A stretch of DNA of 64,000 nucleotides from Inhella gelatinilytica (GTDB taxonomy: Bacteria; Pseudomonadota; Gammaproteobacteria; Burkholderiales; Burkholderiaceae_C): the NCBI RefSeq assembly GCF_016093295.1, contig NZ_JAEDAL010000007.1, forward strand, positions 1 through 64,000. Direction: 5' to 3'. Each line of letters opens with the position of its first letter. The first letter of the stretch is position 1. Below the pieces are notes generated by a model that saw nothing but the letters and a program-made list of their open reading frames with translations, did no database searches and had not been told where the DNA came from. The position numbers and the translations under genes are program-made. Below, one piece after another: positions 36,461 to 46,410 of this stretch.

Positions 36461-36529
36461 GCCTGAGGGTGGGCAACTTAAAATTGCCGGATTGCTTCCC
36501 TTTGGACGCCGCGCGGCGGCGCTTGCCTC

Positions 36530-37765
36530 ATGATTGACTGGACCTCCGCCTGGGATGGCGTGGTGAACTTCCTGGCCAATGGCCTGCTCGACGCCAGTGG
36601 GTGGACGATGCTGGCGTACTTGCTGGTCACGACCCATATCACCATCGTCAGCGTCACCCTGTACTTGCACCGTGCGCAGGCGCACCGTGCGTTGGATTTG
36701 CACCCGGCGGTCTCCCACTTCTTTCGCTTTTGGCTGTGGCTGACGACCGGCATGGTGACCAAGGAGTGGGTCGCTATTCACCGCAAGCACCATGCCAAGT
36801 GCGAGACGGAAGAGGACCCGCACAGCCCGCAAACGCGCGGGTTGAAGGCGCTGTTGCTGACCGGGGTGGAGCTGTACCGCGCAGAGGCCAAGAACGAGGA
36901 GACGCTGGCCAAATACAGCCACGGCGTGCCCAACGATTGGGTGGAACGAAACGTGTATTCCAGCCCTGGCGTCTGGGGCATCGGTTCGTTGTTGGTGCTG
37001 CAGGTGTTGCTGTTTGGCGGCTTGGGGATCACGCTGTGGGCGATCCAGATGTTGTGGATTCCCCTGTGGGCGACCGGGGTCATCAATGGCATCGGTCACT
37101 ACTGGGGTTACCGCAATTTCGAGGCGCCGGACGCGTCCACGAATGTGTCGCCCATTGGATTCATCGTGGGCGGCGAAGAGCTTCACAACAACCATCACAC
37201 CTTTCCCACGTCGGCCAAGTTTTCGGTCAAGCGGTTTGAATTCGATATCGGCTGGGGCTACATCCGTTTGCTCCAGTTCTTTGGCTTGGCCAAGCCCCGT
37301 AAAGTTCCCCCGCGTGTGATTGAAGGGGCCGTGCAAGAGGCCAATCGAGACACACTGGAAGCGCTGATCGCCAATCGATATGAAGTGATGGCGGGATTTG
37401 CCCGGGCCATGCGAGCCGCGTGCCGTGCGGAGTTGCAGCGCCTGAAGGCGGAGGGCGAGAAACACACGGCGCGGTGGGCTCAGTTCAAGCTGGCCAAGCG
37501 CTGGTTGCCGCGCGATGAAGCGCACATTCCGGCGCGCCTGGGTGCTGAGTTGGCGGCATTGCGGGCCAGCAGTCCACTGCTGGATCAGTGGGTCACCATG
37601 CGTGATGAGTTGCGTCAACTCTGGACTCGCACCAATGTTTCGGCGGAGCAGTTGGTGCGGGAGCTGCAGTCCTGGTGTGCCAAGGCGGAGGCCAGCGGCA
37701 TCGAGGAGTTGCGGGCCCTCTCCGTTCGGGTTCGGTCTGCGCGCTTGCTACCCATGGCCGTGTAA
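36530..37765 (+). CDS. Membrane fatty acid (acyl) desaturase with C-terminal extension
   Basis: 411-residue integral membrane diiron desaturase, which introduces a cis double bond into acyl chains of phospholipids or acyl-CoA. The three histidine boxes are HRAQAH (47-52), HRKHH (84-88) and HNNHH (219-223), with hydrophobic segments between. From about residue 265 to the end is an extra, charged helical region of roughly 145 residues ending ELRQLWTRTNVSAEQLVREL and SWCAKAEASGIEELRALS, not required for desaturase activity and of unknown role. A perfect FNR/ANR box lies upstream, so oxygen-linked control is likely. Confidence 0.9.
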   Translation: MIDWTSAWDGVVNFLANGLLDASGWTMLAYLLVTTHITIVSVTLYLHRAQAHRALDLHPAVSHFFRFWLWLTTGMVTKEWVAIHRKHHAKCETEEDPHSPQTRGLKALLLTGVELYRAEAKNEETLAKYSHGVPNDWVERNVYSSPGVWGIGSLLVLQVLLFGGLGITLWAIQMLWIPLWATGVINGIGHYWGYRNFEAPDASTNVSPIGFIVGGEELHNNHHTFPTSAKFSVKRFEFDIGWGYIRLLQFFGLAKPRKVPPRVIEGAVQEANRDTLEALIANRYEVMAGFARAMRAACRAELQRLKAEGEKHTARWAQFKLAKRWLPRDEAHIPARLGAELAALRASSPLLDQWVTMRDELRQLWTRTNVSAEQLVRELQSWCAKAEASGIEELRALSVRVRSARLLPMAV

Positions 37766-37811
37766 AGCTTCTTTGCTGTCCTGGAGCCGCCGAGGGCGGC
37801 TGCCTATACTC

Positions 37812-37845
37812 AAAGCACTCGCCGCAAGGTTGGGTGCTTTTTTTT
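37812..37845 (+). terminator. Intrinsic terminator after the desaturase gene
   Basis: A 9-bp stem AAAGCACTC / GGGTGCTTT (one G-T pair) with an 11-nt loop is followed by eight consecutive T residues in total. It lies 47 bp after the desaturase stop and 26 bp before the next start. Confidence 0.8.
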
Positions 37846-37870
37846 GATCCCCGATCAAAAGGAGTGAGCG

Positions 37871-38362
37871 ATGCGAACATTCATAGCGGCACTGGTGCTT
37901 TCAGCGGGCTCCGTGGCCTCCGTCACCTCGGCCTACGCGGGAGAAGTCCTGGTGAAGTTTGCCGACCCTGCTGGGTTTGCTGACTTTGGCTTTGGCGCCT
38001 TGGAGCGCGAGCGCAATCAAGCTGAATTGGCGGCCTTTATTCAATCCTTGGCCGGGCGTTTTCCGACCAGCCAGGCGCTGAAGATCGAGATTTTGGATGT
38101 GAATCTCGCTGGGGAGGAAGATCCGCTGTGGCGGCGCGGGCAGGGCGCCCGGATCTTGCGCGATGTCACCATCCCGCGCATTCAGTTGCGCTATGAATGG
38201 CGCGAGGGGAGTCAGGTGTTGGGCGGCGGAACGGTCGACTTGAAAGACCTGAACTACCTCTACGCCCGTGGGGATTCGCTCAAAGGGGCCACGCTGGAGC
38301 ACGAGAAGCGCCTGCTGGAACGGTGGTTCCAGGCCACATTTGTAGCGAGTGGGCGTCGATGA
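37871..38362 (+). CDS. Exported DUF3016 protein
   Basis: 163-residue secreted protein with a signal peptide to about residue 23 (TSAYA before GE) and a single DUF3016 domain: VLVKFADPAGFADF, the EILDVNLAGE segment, and LERWFQATF near the C-terminus are typical. Function is unknown. AAAAGGAG 8 bp before ATG 37871 is a strong ribosome binding site. A terminator lies directly upstream, so it needs its own promoter or read-through. Confidence 0.85.
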   Translation: MRTFIAALVLSAGSVASVTSAYAGEVLVKFADPAGFADFGFGALERERNQAELAAFIQSLAGRFPTSQALKIEILDVNLAGEEDPLWRRGQGARILRDVTIPRIQLRYEWREGSQVLGGGTVDLKDLNYLYARGDSLKGATLEHEKRLLERWFQATFVASGRR

Positions 38363-38390
38363 GTGCGGTTGGAGGCCCCTGAAAGAAAAA

Positions 38391-38413
38391 AGCCCGCCAA
38401 TGGCGGGCTTTTT
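38391..38413. terminator. Bidirectional intrinsic terminator
   Basis: AGCCCGCC (38391-38398) and GGCGGGCT (38402-38409) form an 8-bp stem with a 3-nt loop, with A-run on one side and T-run on the other. It ends both the DUF3016 gene (plus) and the rpmB-rpmG operon (minus). Confidence 0.9.
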
Positions 38414-38430
38414 GCAAGGAGAGAAGCTGA

Positions 38431-38601
38431 TTACTTCAGCTTGATTTCCTTGTACAGCACGTGCTTGCGTGCCTTGGGGTCGAACTTCATGAATTCCAGC
38501 TTTTGCGGCGTGGTCTTCTTGTTCTTGGCCGTGGTGTAGAAGTGGCCGGTGCCCGCAGTGGACTCCAGCTTGATCTTTTCGCGTCCGCCTTTAGCAGCCA
38601 T
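38431..38601 (-). CDS. rpmG: 50S ribosomal protein L33
   Basis: 56-residue large-subunit protein located near the E site. The sequence begins [19 protein letters not shown] and ends [10 protein letters not shown], as expected for bL33. It is the zinc-free (C-minus) type: no CxxC pairs. It lies 20 bp after rpmB in the usual rpmB-rpmG order and is terminated by the hairpin at 38391. Confidence 0.95.
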   Translation of the reverse strand: MAAKGGREKIKLESTAGTGHFYTTAKNKKTTPQKLEFMKFDPKARKHVLYKEIKLK

Positions 38602-38621
38602 GGTGTCGCTCCTTCAAGTAA

Positions 38622-38855
38622 TTAGGCTTGACCGCGGGCACGCAGATCGGCCAGCACGGCGTCGATGCCCTTCTTGTCGATCAGGCGCAGACCCGCATTG
38701 CTGATGCGCAGGCGCACCCAACGGTTTTCGCTCTCGACGAAGAAACGACGGTATTGCAGGTTCGGCAGGAACCGGCGCTTGGTTTTGTTGTTGGCGTGGG
38801 AAACATTGTTCCCGACCATGGGCTTCTTGCCCGTGACTTCGCAGACGCGTGCCAT
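38622..38855 (-). CDS. rpmB: 50S ribosomal protein L28
   Basis: 77-residue large-subunit protein bL28: [25 protein letters not shown] opening (shown in part), RRFLPNLQ and the basic C-terminal half. First gene of the rpmB-rpmG operon. A single cysteine, so the zinc-free form. The 212 bp between it and trxB hold the promoter; no other gene is visible there. Confidence 0.95.
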   Translation of the reverse strand: MARVCEVTGKKPMVGNNVSHANNKTKRRFLPNLQYRRFFVESENRWVRLRISNAGLRLIDKKGIDAVLADLRARGQA

Positions 38856-39067
38856 GAGGACACTCCTACTTTTATCCGGCGACCGTGACAGCTCCCATTG
38901 GACCCGTCGGCGGCGGCCTCACCTCGCCAGATGTACTTTTTGTACGCGGGTGGCGGTACCCCGTTCCTCCTGACACGGCCGCCCCACAGAAGAAGGCGCG
39001 CCAGCCGGAAAGCCAAAGATTATAGCGTGAAAACCCCGCCCTGCCGCCGCGGGGCAGTTGGCCGGGC

Positions 39068-40102
<1,035 letters not shown>

Positions 40103-40127
40103 TCAGGGCTGAAAACAGGAGATTGCC

Positions 40128-40817
40128 ATGGCCATGCTGTCCAACCTTGACCTGATTCGACGGGTGCGCCTGTTTTCGATGCTGACTCCGGAGCAAGCGC
40201 AAATCATTGCCGACAGCGTGAGCAAGCGGCGTTTCAAACGGGGTGAGGTGGTGGTGGAGCAGGGTACGCAGCCTCAATCGCTGTACATCCTGTTGAACGG
40301 CCGGGCCAGGGTCCTTACAGCCGATCGACGTGGGCGCGAAGTCATCATGGCGGTGCTCGAAGCGGGCGATCATGTTGGGGAGATGAGTCTGATTGATGGC
40401 GAACTGGCCTCGGCCACGGTCCGCTGCGAGCAGCCCACCGACATGCTGGTTTTGGGGCGTACGGAATTTGCACGCTGCTTGCCGGAAGCTGGAAGCTTGG
40501 CTGCAGGCATCCTCAAGGGGCTGGTGGCCCGTTTGCGTAACGCGGACCGACAAATTGAGTCGCTGGCCTTGCTGGATGTTTATGGTCGTGTGGCGCGGAC
40601 CTTGCTCGACATGGCTGAAGAGGTGGAGGGGCGTCGCATCGTGAAGGGGCGGGTGTCCCGGCAGGACATGGCCAAAGTGGTGGGCGCCTCGCGAGAAATG
40701 GTCAGTCGGGTCATGAAAGACCTCGAGGAGCGGGGGCAGATTGAGACCCAGGAAGACGGGTCGGTTGTGCTAAAGACCATTGAATCTGCGCTCGACCTGG
40801 GTGCCGAGGACGAATGA
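40128..40817 (+). CDS. Crp/Fnr-family transcription regulator
   Basis: 229-residue regulator: N-terminal cyclic-nucleotide-type beta-barrel (about 15-130), a long dimer helix and a C-terminal helix-turn-helix whose recognition helix reads ASREMVSRVMKDL. It carries an Arg-Glu pair like CRP, not the FNR pattern, and has no N-terminal cysteine cluster, so it is not an oxygen-sensing FNR. Whether it binds a nucleotide is not clear: the barrel's phosphate-binding cassette (HVGEMSLIDGELASATVR) is close to that of CRP. GGAG precedes ATG 40128. It lies upstream of ftsK, a common Burkholderiales arrangement. Confidence 0.88.
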   Translation: MAMLSNLDLIRRVRLFSMLTPEQAQIIADSVSKRRFKRGEVVVEQGTQPQSLYILLNGRARVLTADRRGREVIMAVLEAGDHVGEMSLIDGELASATVRCEQPTDMLVLGRTEFARCLPEAGSLAAGILKGLVARLRNADRQIESLALLDVYGRVARTLLDMAEEVEGRRIVKGRVSRQDMAKVVGASREMVSRVMKDLEERGQIETQEDGSVVLKTIESALDLGAEDE

Positions 40818-40859
40818 GCCTGACCCGCCGCATCGGGCGGGGTGGGCCACAATGAGCGT

Positions 40860-43166
40860 ATGGCATTGATGATGGATACCGCGCCCAACGGGGCGAGCGG
40901 GGGGCGCTGGATTCGCAACCCGATTGGGTTGGTGGGCTCTGCCCTAATCTGGGGTTTGCTGGTCGTGGCACTGAGTAGCCACAACGCGCTGGACTCCGCG
41001 TTTTCAATTGCCACGGAACGAACCCTGGCGCACAACCGTCTGGGGACCTTGGGTGCTTGGATTTCCGATGGGTTGCTGTTCACCCTCGGATATTCCGCCT
41101 GGTGGATCGTTGTGGTCATGGCACGCCACTGGCTCAGTGCGCTGGCTGCTTTGTGGCGGGAGGGCGCTGCGCAGCCTGCCCTGCGAATCACCGTCAAGCG
41201 GTGGCTGGGCACCGCCCTTTTGCTGATGGCCAGCTGCACCTTGGAGTGGACCCGGCTCTATGCCTTTGAGTCCCGGTTGCCCGGTCATGCGGGTGGGGTT
41301 CTGGGCTACGGTCTGGGGCCGCTGGCCATGCAGTGGCTCGGTTTTGTGGGCTCGGGCCTTGCCGCGATTGTGTTGGCCTTGATGGGCTCCGCATGGGCGC
41401 TTGACTTTTCATGGGGTGCCTGGGCGGAGCGCATCGGGGCATCGCTGGAGGGTTGGAATCAGCGGCGTGCCGCGCAACGGGAGCAGTTGGAGGACCGTCG
41501 CTTGGGCGAGCAAGCCATGGTCGACCGCGAGGCGGAGGTGCTCGAAGCCAAGGAGGAATGGCGGACTCAGGATGTTCAGCATGAGCCTTTGCTGATCGAG
41601 CCCGAGATCGTGGATTTGGCGCCTTCGACCCGAGTGGTTGCCGAGCGTCAGCAGCCGCTGTTCCAGGAATTGGCTGACACCAAGCTGCCGCAAATTGACC
41701 TGCTGGACCCGCCTCCGCAGCGGATCGAGACCGTCACGCCGGAGTCGCTGGAAATGACCAGCCGCATGATCGAAAAACGATTGCGTGACTTCGGAGTCGA
41801 AGTGCATGTGGTCGCCGCCTATCCGGGGCCGGTCATTACGCGCTATGAAATTGAGCCAGCCACCGGGGTCAAGGGCTCCCAAATTGTCAATTTGGCCAAG
41901 GACTTGGCGCGCTCGTTGAGCCTAACTTCGATTCGGGTCGTCGAAACCATTCCGGGCAAAAACTGCATGGCCCTGGAATTGCCCAACGCACGGCGACAGA
42001 CCATCCGCCTGTGCGAGATCCTGGGCTCACAGGTGTACGCCGACGCGGCTTCCATGCTCACCATGGCTCTCGGCAAGGACATCGTGGGTGCGCCAGTTGT
42101 CGCTGACCTCGCCAAGATGCCGCACTGCTTGGTTGCCGGCACGACCGGTTCGGGCAAGTCGGTCGGCATCAACGCCATGATCCTCAGCCTGCTCTACAAG
42201 GCCGAGGCGCGGGACGTGCGCCTGATCATGATCGACCCCAAGATGCTGGAAATGAGCGTCTACGAAGGCATTCCGCACCTGCTGTGCCCGGTCGTGACCG
42301 ACATGAAGCAGGCCGGCAACGCGCTGAACTGGTGCGTGGGCGAGATGGAGCGCCGCTACAAACTGATGAGCAAGCTGGGGGTGCGCAACCTGGCCGGCTA
42401 CAACAAAAAGATTGCCGAAGCCACGGCCAAAGAGCAGAGCATCCCCAACCCTTTCAGCCTGACGCCGGAAAGCCCCGAGCCGCTGGAGCGCTTGCCGCAC
42501 ATCGTCGTCGTCATCGACGAGCTCGCGGACCTGATGATGGTCGTGGGCAAGAAAATCGAGGAGTTGATCGCTCGCTTGGCACAGAAGGCGCGCGCCGCCG
42601 GCATCCACCTGATCCTGGCCACGCAGCGGCCTTCGGTCGATGTGATCACTGGCCTGATCAAGGCCAACATCCCGACGCGACTCTCCTTCCAGGTGAGTTC
42701 CAAGATCGACAGCCGCACCATCCTCGATCAAATGGGCGCCGAGGCTCTGCTGGGCATGGGTGACATGCTCTACATGGCCAGTGGCACGGGGTTGCCGGTG
42801 CGTGTGCACGGTGCCTTTGTCAGCGACGAGGAGGTCCACCGGGTCGTCGAATATCTGAAGGAGCAAGGCGGCGAGCCCAACTACATCGAGGGCATCCTGG
42901 AAGGTGGTGTGCTGGAGGGCGAGGGCGGCGAAGGTGCATCAGGCAATGGCCACGCCGATGGCGAGGCCGACCCGATGTACGACCAAGCCGTGGCCGTGGT
43001 GCTGGAGCACAAGCGCGCCTCGATCTCCCTGGTACAGCGCCATCTGCGCATTGGCTACAACCGGGCCGCCCGGTTGTTGGAGCAAATGGAAAAGTCCGGC
43101 CTGGTGTCCACCATGGCCACGAATGGGAACCGCGAGATCATCGTCCCGCGGCGCAACGACGAATGA
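40860..43166 (+). CDS. ftsK: DNA translocase FtsK
   Basis: Septal DNA pump that clears the terminus region at cell division and activates XerCD at dif. About 768 residues: four or five membrane helices in the first 185, a short acidic linker, an alpha/beta motor domain with Walker [11 protein letters not shown], Walker [13 protein letters not shown] and the [22 protein letters not shown] segment, and a C-terminal gamma winged helix ([22 protein letters not shown] region). The linker is much shorter than in E. coli. ATG 40860 is my choice; a GTG at 40842 is an alternative. Its stop overlaps the lolA start by 4 bp. Confidence 0.93.
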   Translation: MALMMDTAPNGASGGRWIRNPIGLVGSALIWGLLVVALSSHNALDSAFSIATERTLAHNRLGTLGAWISDGLLFTLGYSAWWIVVVMARHWLSALAALWREGAAQPALRITVKRWLGTALLLMASCTLEWTRLYAFESRLPGHAGGVLGYGLGPLAMQWLGFVGSGLAAIVLALMGSAWALDFSWGAWAERIGASLEGWNQRRAAQREQLEDRRLGEQAMVDREAEVLEAKEEWRTQDVQHEPLLIEPEIVDLAPSTRVVAERQQPLFQELADTKLPQIDLLDPPPQRIETVTPESLEMTSRMIEKRLRDFGVEVHVVAAYPGPVITRYEIEPATGVKGSQIVNLAKDLARSLSLTSIRVVETIPGKNCMALELPNARRQTIRLCEILGSQVYADAASMLTMALGKDIVGAPVVADLAKMPHCLVAGTTGSGKSVGINAMILSLLYKAEARDVRLIMIDPKMLEMSVYEGIPHLLCPVVTDMKQAGNALNWCVGEMERRYKLMSKLGVRNLAGYNKKIAEATAKEQSIPNPFSLTPESPEPLERLPHIVVVIDELADLMMVVGKKIEELIARLAQKARAAGIHLILATQRPSVDVITGLIKANIPTRLSFQVSSKIDSRTILDQMGAEALLGMGDMLYMASGTGLPVRVHGAFVSDEEVHRVVEYLKEQGGEPNYIEGILEGGVLEGEGGEGASGNGHADGEADPMYDQAVAVVLEHKRASISLVQRHLRIGYNRAARLLEQMEKSGLVSTMATNGNREIIVPRRNDE

Positions 43167-43771
43167 AACCCTTTTTGACGGCCGTCTTGGCCATCGCCCC
43201 CTGGGTGGCTCAGGCCGATGCTCTGGAGCAATTGCTCCGCTTCCAGCGTGAGATTCAAAGCGCGCGCATGCAGTTTGTGCAGACCGTGACCTCGCCCGAT
43301 GGTAAGAAGGCACGCAGCAACAAGGGGCAGTTTGAGTTCCAACGGCCCAATCGCTTTCGCTTCGACTACGCCGCACCGCAAAACCAAACCCTGATTGGCG
43401 ACGGGAAGAAAGTCTGGATGATCGATCCGGACCTGAACCAGGCCAGCAGCCGTCCCTTGGATGCGGTGCTCTCCAGCACCCCGGTGGCGCTGCTGGCGGG
43501 TGCCTCACTGGGCGACGCGTTCAAGCTCAAGAACGATGGCGAGCAGGACGGCATTGCCTGGGTCGCCGCCACGCCCAAGCAGACCGATGCGGGCATTCAG
43601 AGCCTGCGGATCGGCCTGCGGGGTCGGGAGCTCGCCTTGCTGGAAATCGTCGATGGCTTGGGTCAACGCTCCCGTCTGGTGTTTGCGGGCTTTGAGGCCA
43701 ACGTGTCGATCGCGGCCGAGCGCCTCCGCTTCACACCCAGCGCGGGCATGGACGTGATCGACACGCCGTGA
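43163..43771 (+). CDS. lolA: Outer-membrane lipoprotein carrier LolA
   Basis: 202-residue periplasmic chaperone that carries lipoproteins from LolCDE to LolB. Signal peptide to about residue 18 (VAQA before DA), and the family segments [23 protein letters not shown] and [18 protein letters not shown] are clear. Coupled to ftsK by ATGA and to rarA by a GTGA overlap, so the three genes are almost surely one operon. Confidence 0.93.
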   Translation: MKPFLTAVLAIAPWVAQADALEQLLRFQREIQSARMQFVQTVTSPDGKKARSNKGQFEFQRPNRFRFDYAAPQNQTLIGDGKKVWMIDPDLNQASSRPLDAVLSSTPVALLAGASLGDAFKLKNDGEQDGIAWVAATPKQTDAGIQSLRIGLRGRELALLEIVDGLGQRSRLVFAGFEANVSIAAERLRFTPSAGMDVIDTP

Positions 43772-45039
43772 GCACTGACGACCTCTTTGCCACGGCGCCG
43801 GCGGCGCCCCTGGCCGAGCGGTTGCGGCCCACGCGCTTGGACGAGGTCGTGGGTCAAACCCATCTGCTCGGCCCCGGCAAGGTGCTGCGGGTGGCGGCTG
43901 AGAGCCGGCAACTGCATTCCATGATCCTCTGGGGGCCACCGGGGGTCGGCAAGACCACGCTGGCCCGCTTATTGGCTGAGGCCAGCGGCTTGCCTTTCAT
44001 CGCCATCAGCGCTGTGCTTGGGGGCGTCAAGGACATCCGCGACGCTGTCGAACAGGCGCGCTTGAGGGGCCAAGCCGTGGTGTTCGTCGATGAAGTGCAT
44101 CGTTTCAACAAAGCTCAGCAAGACGCTTTCTTGCCGCATGTGGAATCGGGGCTTTTTGTCTTCATCGGCGCCACGACCGAGAACCCTTCGTTTGAGGTCA
44201 ATGCGGCACTTCTTTCCCGGGCCCGCGTGCATGTGCTGCAGTCGCTGAGCGAAGCAGAGCAGCAAGCGCTCGTGAGCCGGGCGGCGCAAGCACTGGGGGT
44301 GACGATTCCGGCAGACGCCGCGCAAGCCCTGATGGCCTGGGCCGACGGCGATGCCCGGCGCCTGCTCAACGCCGCCGAGGCGGTGGCGCGGGTGCCCGGC
44401 GCGCTCACGCCCCAAGGTGTGGCCGAGGTGCTGGGGGCGCGCCAACGCCGTTTCGACAAGGGCGGGGATACGTTTTACGACCAGCTCTCCGCTTTTCACA
44501 AATCGGTGCGCGGTTCGGACCCAGATGCGGCCATCTACTGGTTGGTGCGCATGCTGGATGGCGGGGCGGATGGGAAGGTGCTCACGCGGCGCATGCTGGC
44601 CATCGCCGCCGAAGACGTGGGCCTCGCGGACCCGCGCGGGCTGGAGCTCACCGTGGCAGCGACGCAGGCCTTCGAACGCCTGGGTTCTCCTGAGGGCGAA
44701 CTGGCCCTGGCCGAGGCGGCGATTTACCTCGCGGTCGCGCCCAAATCCAACGCGGGCTACCTGGCCCTCAAGGCGGCACGCGCCGTGGTGGCGTCGGACG
44801 GGGCCCGCCCTGTGCCCTTGCACTTGCGCAATGCCCCCACGGCCTTGATGAAACAAATGGGTCATGGCGTGGCCTACCGCTATGCCCACGACGAGCCCGA
44901 GGCCTTTGCGGCGGGGCAAACCTATTTGCCCGAGGGGCTGGAAGCCCAGCGCTTTTATGAGCCGAATGACCGCGGCTTGGAGGCCAAGATCGCGGACAAG
45001 CTGGCGCGCTTGCGGGCGGCGAATGGGCCGGTAGGCTGA
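43768..45039 (+). CDS. rarA: Replication-associated recombination protein RarA (MgsA)
   Basis: 423-residue AAA+ ATPase acting at stalled forks and single-strand gaps. Walker [10 protein letters not shown], Walker [17 protein letters not shown], sensor 1 [16 protein letters not shown] and the C-terminal tetramerisation domain (DFYDQ-type [24 protein letters not shown]) are present. GTG start at 43768 overlaps the lolA stop by 4 bp. It ends 39 bp from the convergent hydratase gene. Confidence 0.95.
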   Translation: MSTDDLFATAPAAPLAERLRPTRLDEVVGQTHLLGPGKVLRVAAESRQLHSMILWGPPGVGKTTLARLLAEASGLPFIAISAVLGGVKDIRDAVEQARLRGQAVVFVDEVHRFNKAQQDAFLPHVESGLFVFIGATTENPSFEVNAALLSRARVHVLQSLSEAEQQALVSRAAQALGVTIPADAAQALMAWADGDARRLLNAAEAVARVPGALTPQGVAEVLGARQRRFDKGGDTFYDQLSAFHKSVRGSDPDAAIYWLVRMLDGGADGKVLTRRMLAIAAEDVGLADPRGLELTVAATQAFERLGSPEGELALAEAAIYLAVAPKSNAGYLALKAARAVVASDGARPVPLHLRNAPTALMKQMGHGVAYRYAHDEPEAFAAGQTYLPEGLEAQRFYEPNDRGLEAKIADKLARLRAANGPVG

Positions 45040-45078
45040 ACGTGGCCCCGCTCGCCTGGGCTGCTCACCCGGCGCCGC

Positions 45079-45816
45079 TCACACCACGCGCAAGCTCAAA
45101 GTCCCCAAGCCCGCTGCCTGTGCCCACAAGGGCTCTCCAGCGCGCAGCGGCAACGCTGGGGCCAGCGCACCGGTGGTGACCCACTCGCCCGCCTGCAGGG
45201 GTGGCGCCCCTTGTTCCGCGAGCACATCCATCAATCGCGCCAGCGCGCTCAAGGGGTTGCCGAAGACCCCAGCGCTGCCGCCTTCGCTGCGCGCCGCCCC
45301 GACCTGAAGCTCGGCCTGCAGCGCTGGCAGCACGGCGCTATCCAGCGGCAACCAGGGGCCCACGCGCAGGCCGGCGTGGACGCCCCCGGCGGCGACCGAA
45401 TCGGGCACGCCAATGGCCCAACTGGGGTAGGGCCGGTCGACGATTTCCAGGCCCATGGCCATGGCGTCGACGCAGTCGGGCAACTCGTCGCTTGAGGCCG
45501 GCGTGCGCGACAGGCGCAGCACGCATTCCAGCTCGACCTTGGGCTCGCGCCAGGCGCTGATGCGGAGTCGCTCGCCCGGGGCCTCGGTGCTGCTCGCATA
45601 CAGCCAGCCCCAAGTGGGCGCGCTCAAGCCCTGGGCCGGCCAGTTCGCCGGGTTGGTGTGGCCAATCTTGCGGCCGATGGGGCGCTCGCCCGCCGCCAGC
45701 CGTAGGCGGTGGCGCAGGGCTGCAACCTGATACGCCTGGGGCAAGCTCAGACCGGGATGCGGCATGACCAAGCCTCCCGCCTGCAAGGCCGCAGCGAAGT
45801 GCTCCAGCGACGTCAC
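45079..45816 (-). CDS. 2-keto-4-pentenoate hydratase-family protein
   Basis: 245-residue member of the fumarylacetoacetate hydrolase/keto-pentenoate hydratase superfamily, which adds water to a dienol acid, usually the last-but-two step in meta-cleavage of aromatics. Acidic metal-ligand motif ELECVLRLS (E-x-E) near residue 95 and the IGRKIGHTN segment are present. No other ring-cleavage gene is nearby. GTG start 45816 overlaps the stop of the Lrp-type gene by 4 bp, so it is translated with that regulator and may be controlled by it. Confidence 0.8.
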   Translation of the reverse strand: MTSLEHFAAALQAGGLVMPHPGLSLPQAYQVAALRHRLRLAAGERPIGRKIGHTNPANWPAQGLSAPTWGWLYASSTEAPGERLRISAWREPKVELECVLRLSRTPASSDELPDCVDAMAMGLEIVDRPYPSWAIGVPDSVAAGGVHAGLRVGPWLPLDSAVLPALQAELQVGAARSEGGSAGVFGNPLSALARLMDVLAEQGAPPLQAGEWVTTGALAPALPLRAGEPLWAQAAGLGTLSLRVV

Positions 45817-46277
45817 AGCGGGTAGCCCCGTAGCGGAATCACCGAGCGCATGGCGAAGGCGGTGCGCAAGCGGGTGACATGGGGCAGGGCGCTGATGGTA
45901 TGGCGATGCAGGCGCTCGTAGTCCGCCATGTCGGCCACCGCCACGCGTAGCAGGTAGTCGAAGTCACCGCTCATCAGGTGGCACTCCAGCACGGCGGGGC
46001 AGGCGGCGACGGCGCGCTCAAAGGCGTCCAGGGCGTGGCTGCCCTGCCCGGACAGCGTCACCTCGATGAACACGGTCAGCGCGCGCTGGATGGCGTCTGG
46101 CTGCAGCAGGGCTCGGTAGCCTTGGATCACGCCATCGGCTTCCAGCCGCTGTAAGCGCCGCAAACAAGCCGACGGGCTGAGCGCAACGTTCTCGGCCAAC
46201 TGGGCGTTGCTGAGTCGACCGTCATCCTGGAGGAGGCGCAACAGCTCACGGTCGATTCGGTCCAGTTCCGGTGTCAT
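45813..46277 (-). CDS. Lrp/AsnC-family regulator
   Basis: 154-residue amino-acid-responsive regulator: N-terminal helix-turn-helix (LDRIDRELLRLLQDDGRLSNAQLA and SPSACLRRLQRLE, each shown in part of the domain) and a C-terminal RAM ligand domain (about 75-150). It is divergent from alanine dehydrogenase with 133 bp between start codons and an operator-like palindrome in that gap, so it probably controls ald, as alanine- or branched-chain-responsive Lrp proteins do elsewhere. Confidence 0.92.
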   Translation of the reverse strand: MTPELDRIDRELLRLLQDDGRLSNAQLAENVALSPSACLRRLQRLEADGVIQGYRALLQPDAIQRALTVFIEVTLSGQGSHALDAFERAVAACPAVLECHLMSGDFDYLLRVAVADMADYERLHRHTISALPHVTRLRTAFAMRSVIPLRGYPL

Positions 46278-46319
46278 GCGGCGTAGTGTCTTTGATTCTT
46301 CGAATAAAGTTGTGCGAAC

Positions 46320-46335
46320 CAAGGGATAACCCTTG
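46320..46335. promoter_or_regulatory. Operator-like palindrome between the Lrp-type gene and ald
   Basis: CAAGGGATAACCCTTG has perfect 6-bp arms and a 4-bp centre. It lies 42 bp upstream of the Lrp-type start and 75 bp upstream of the ald start, in an unusually AT-rich gap (46290-46345). A binding site for the adjacent Lrp-type protein is the obvious hypothesis; no experimental support is available here. Confidence 0.4.
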
Positions 46336-46410
46336 ATTGAAATGCGAGAAGCTTCGAGGCGGATCGTCCGACAGTAACGGACTTTCATCCTTCACCTCAC
46401 GGAGCCCCTC

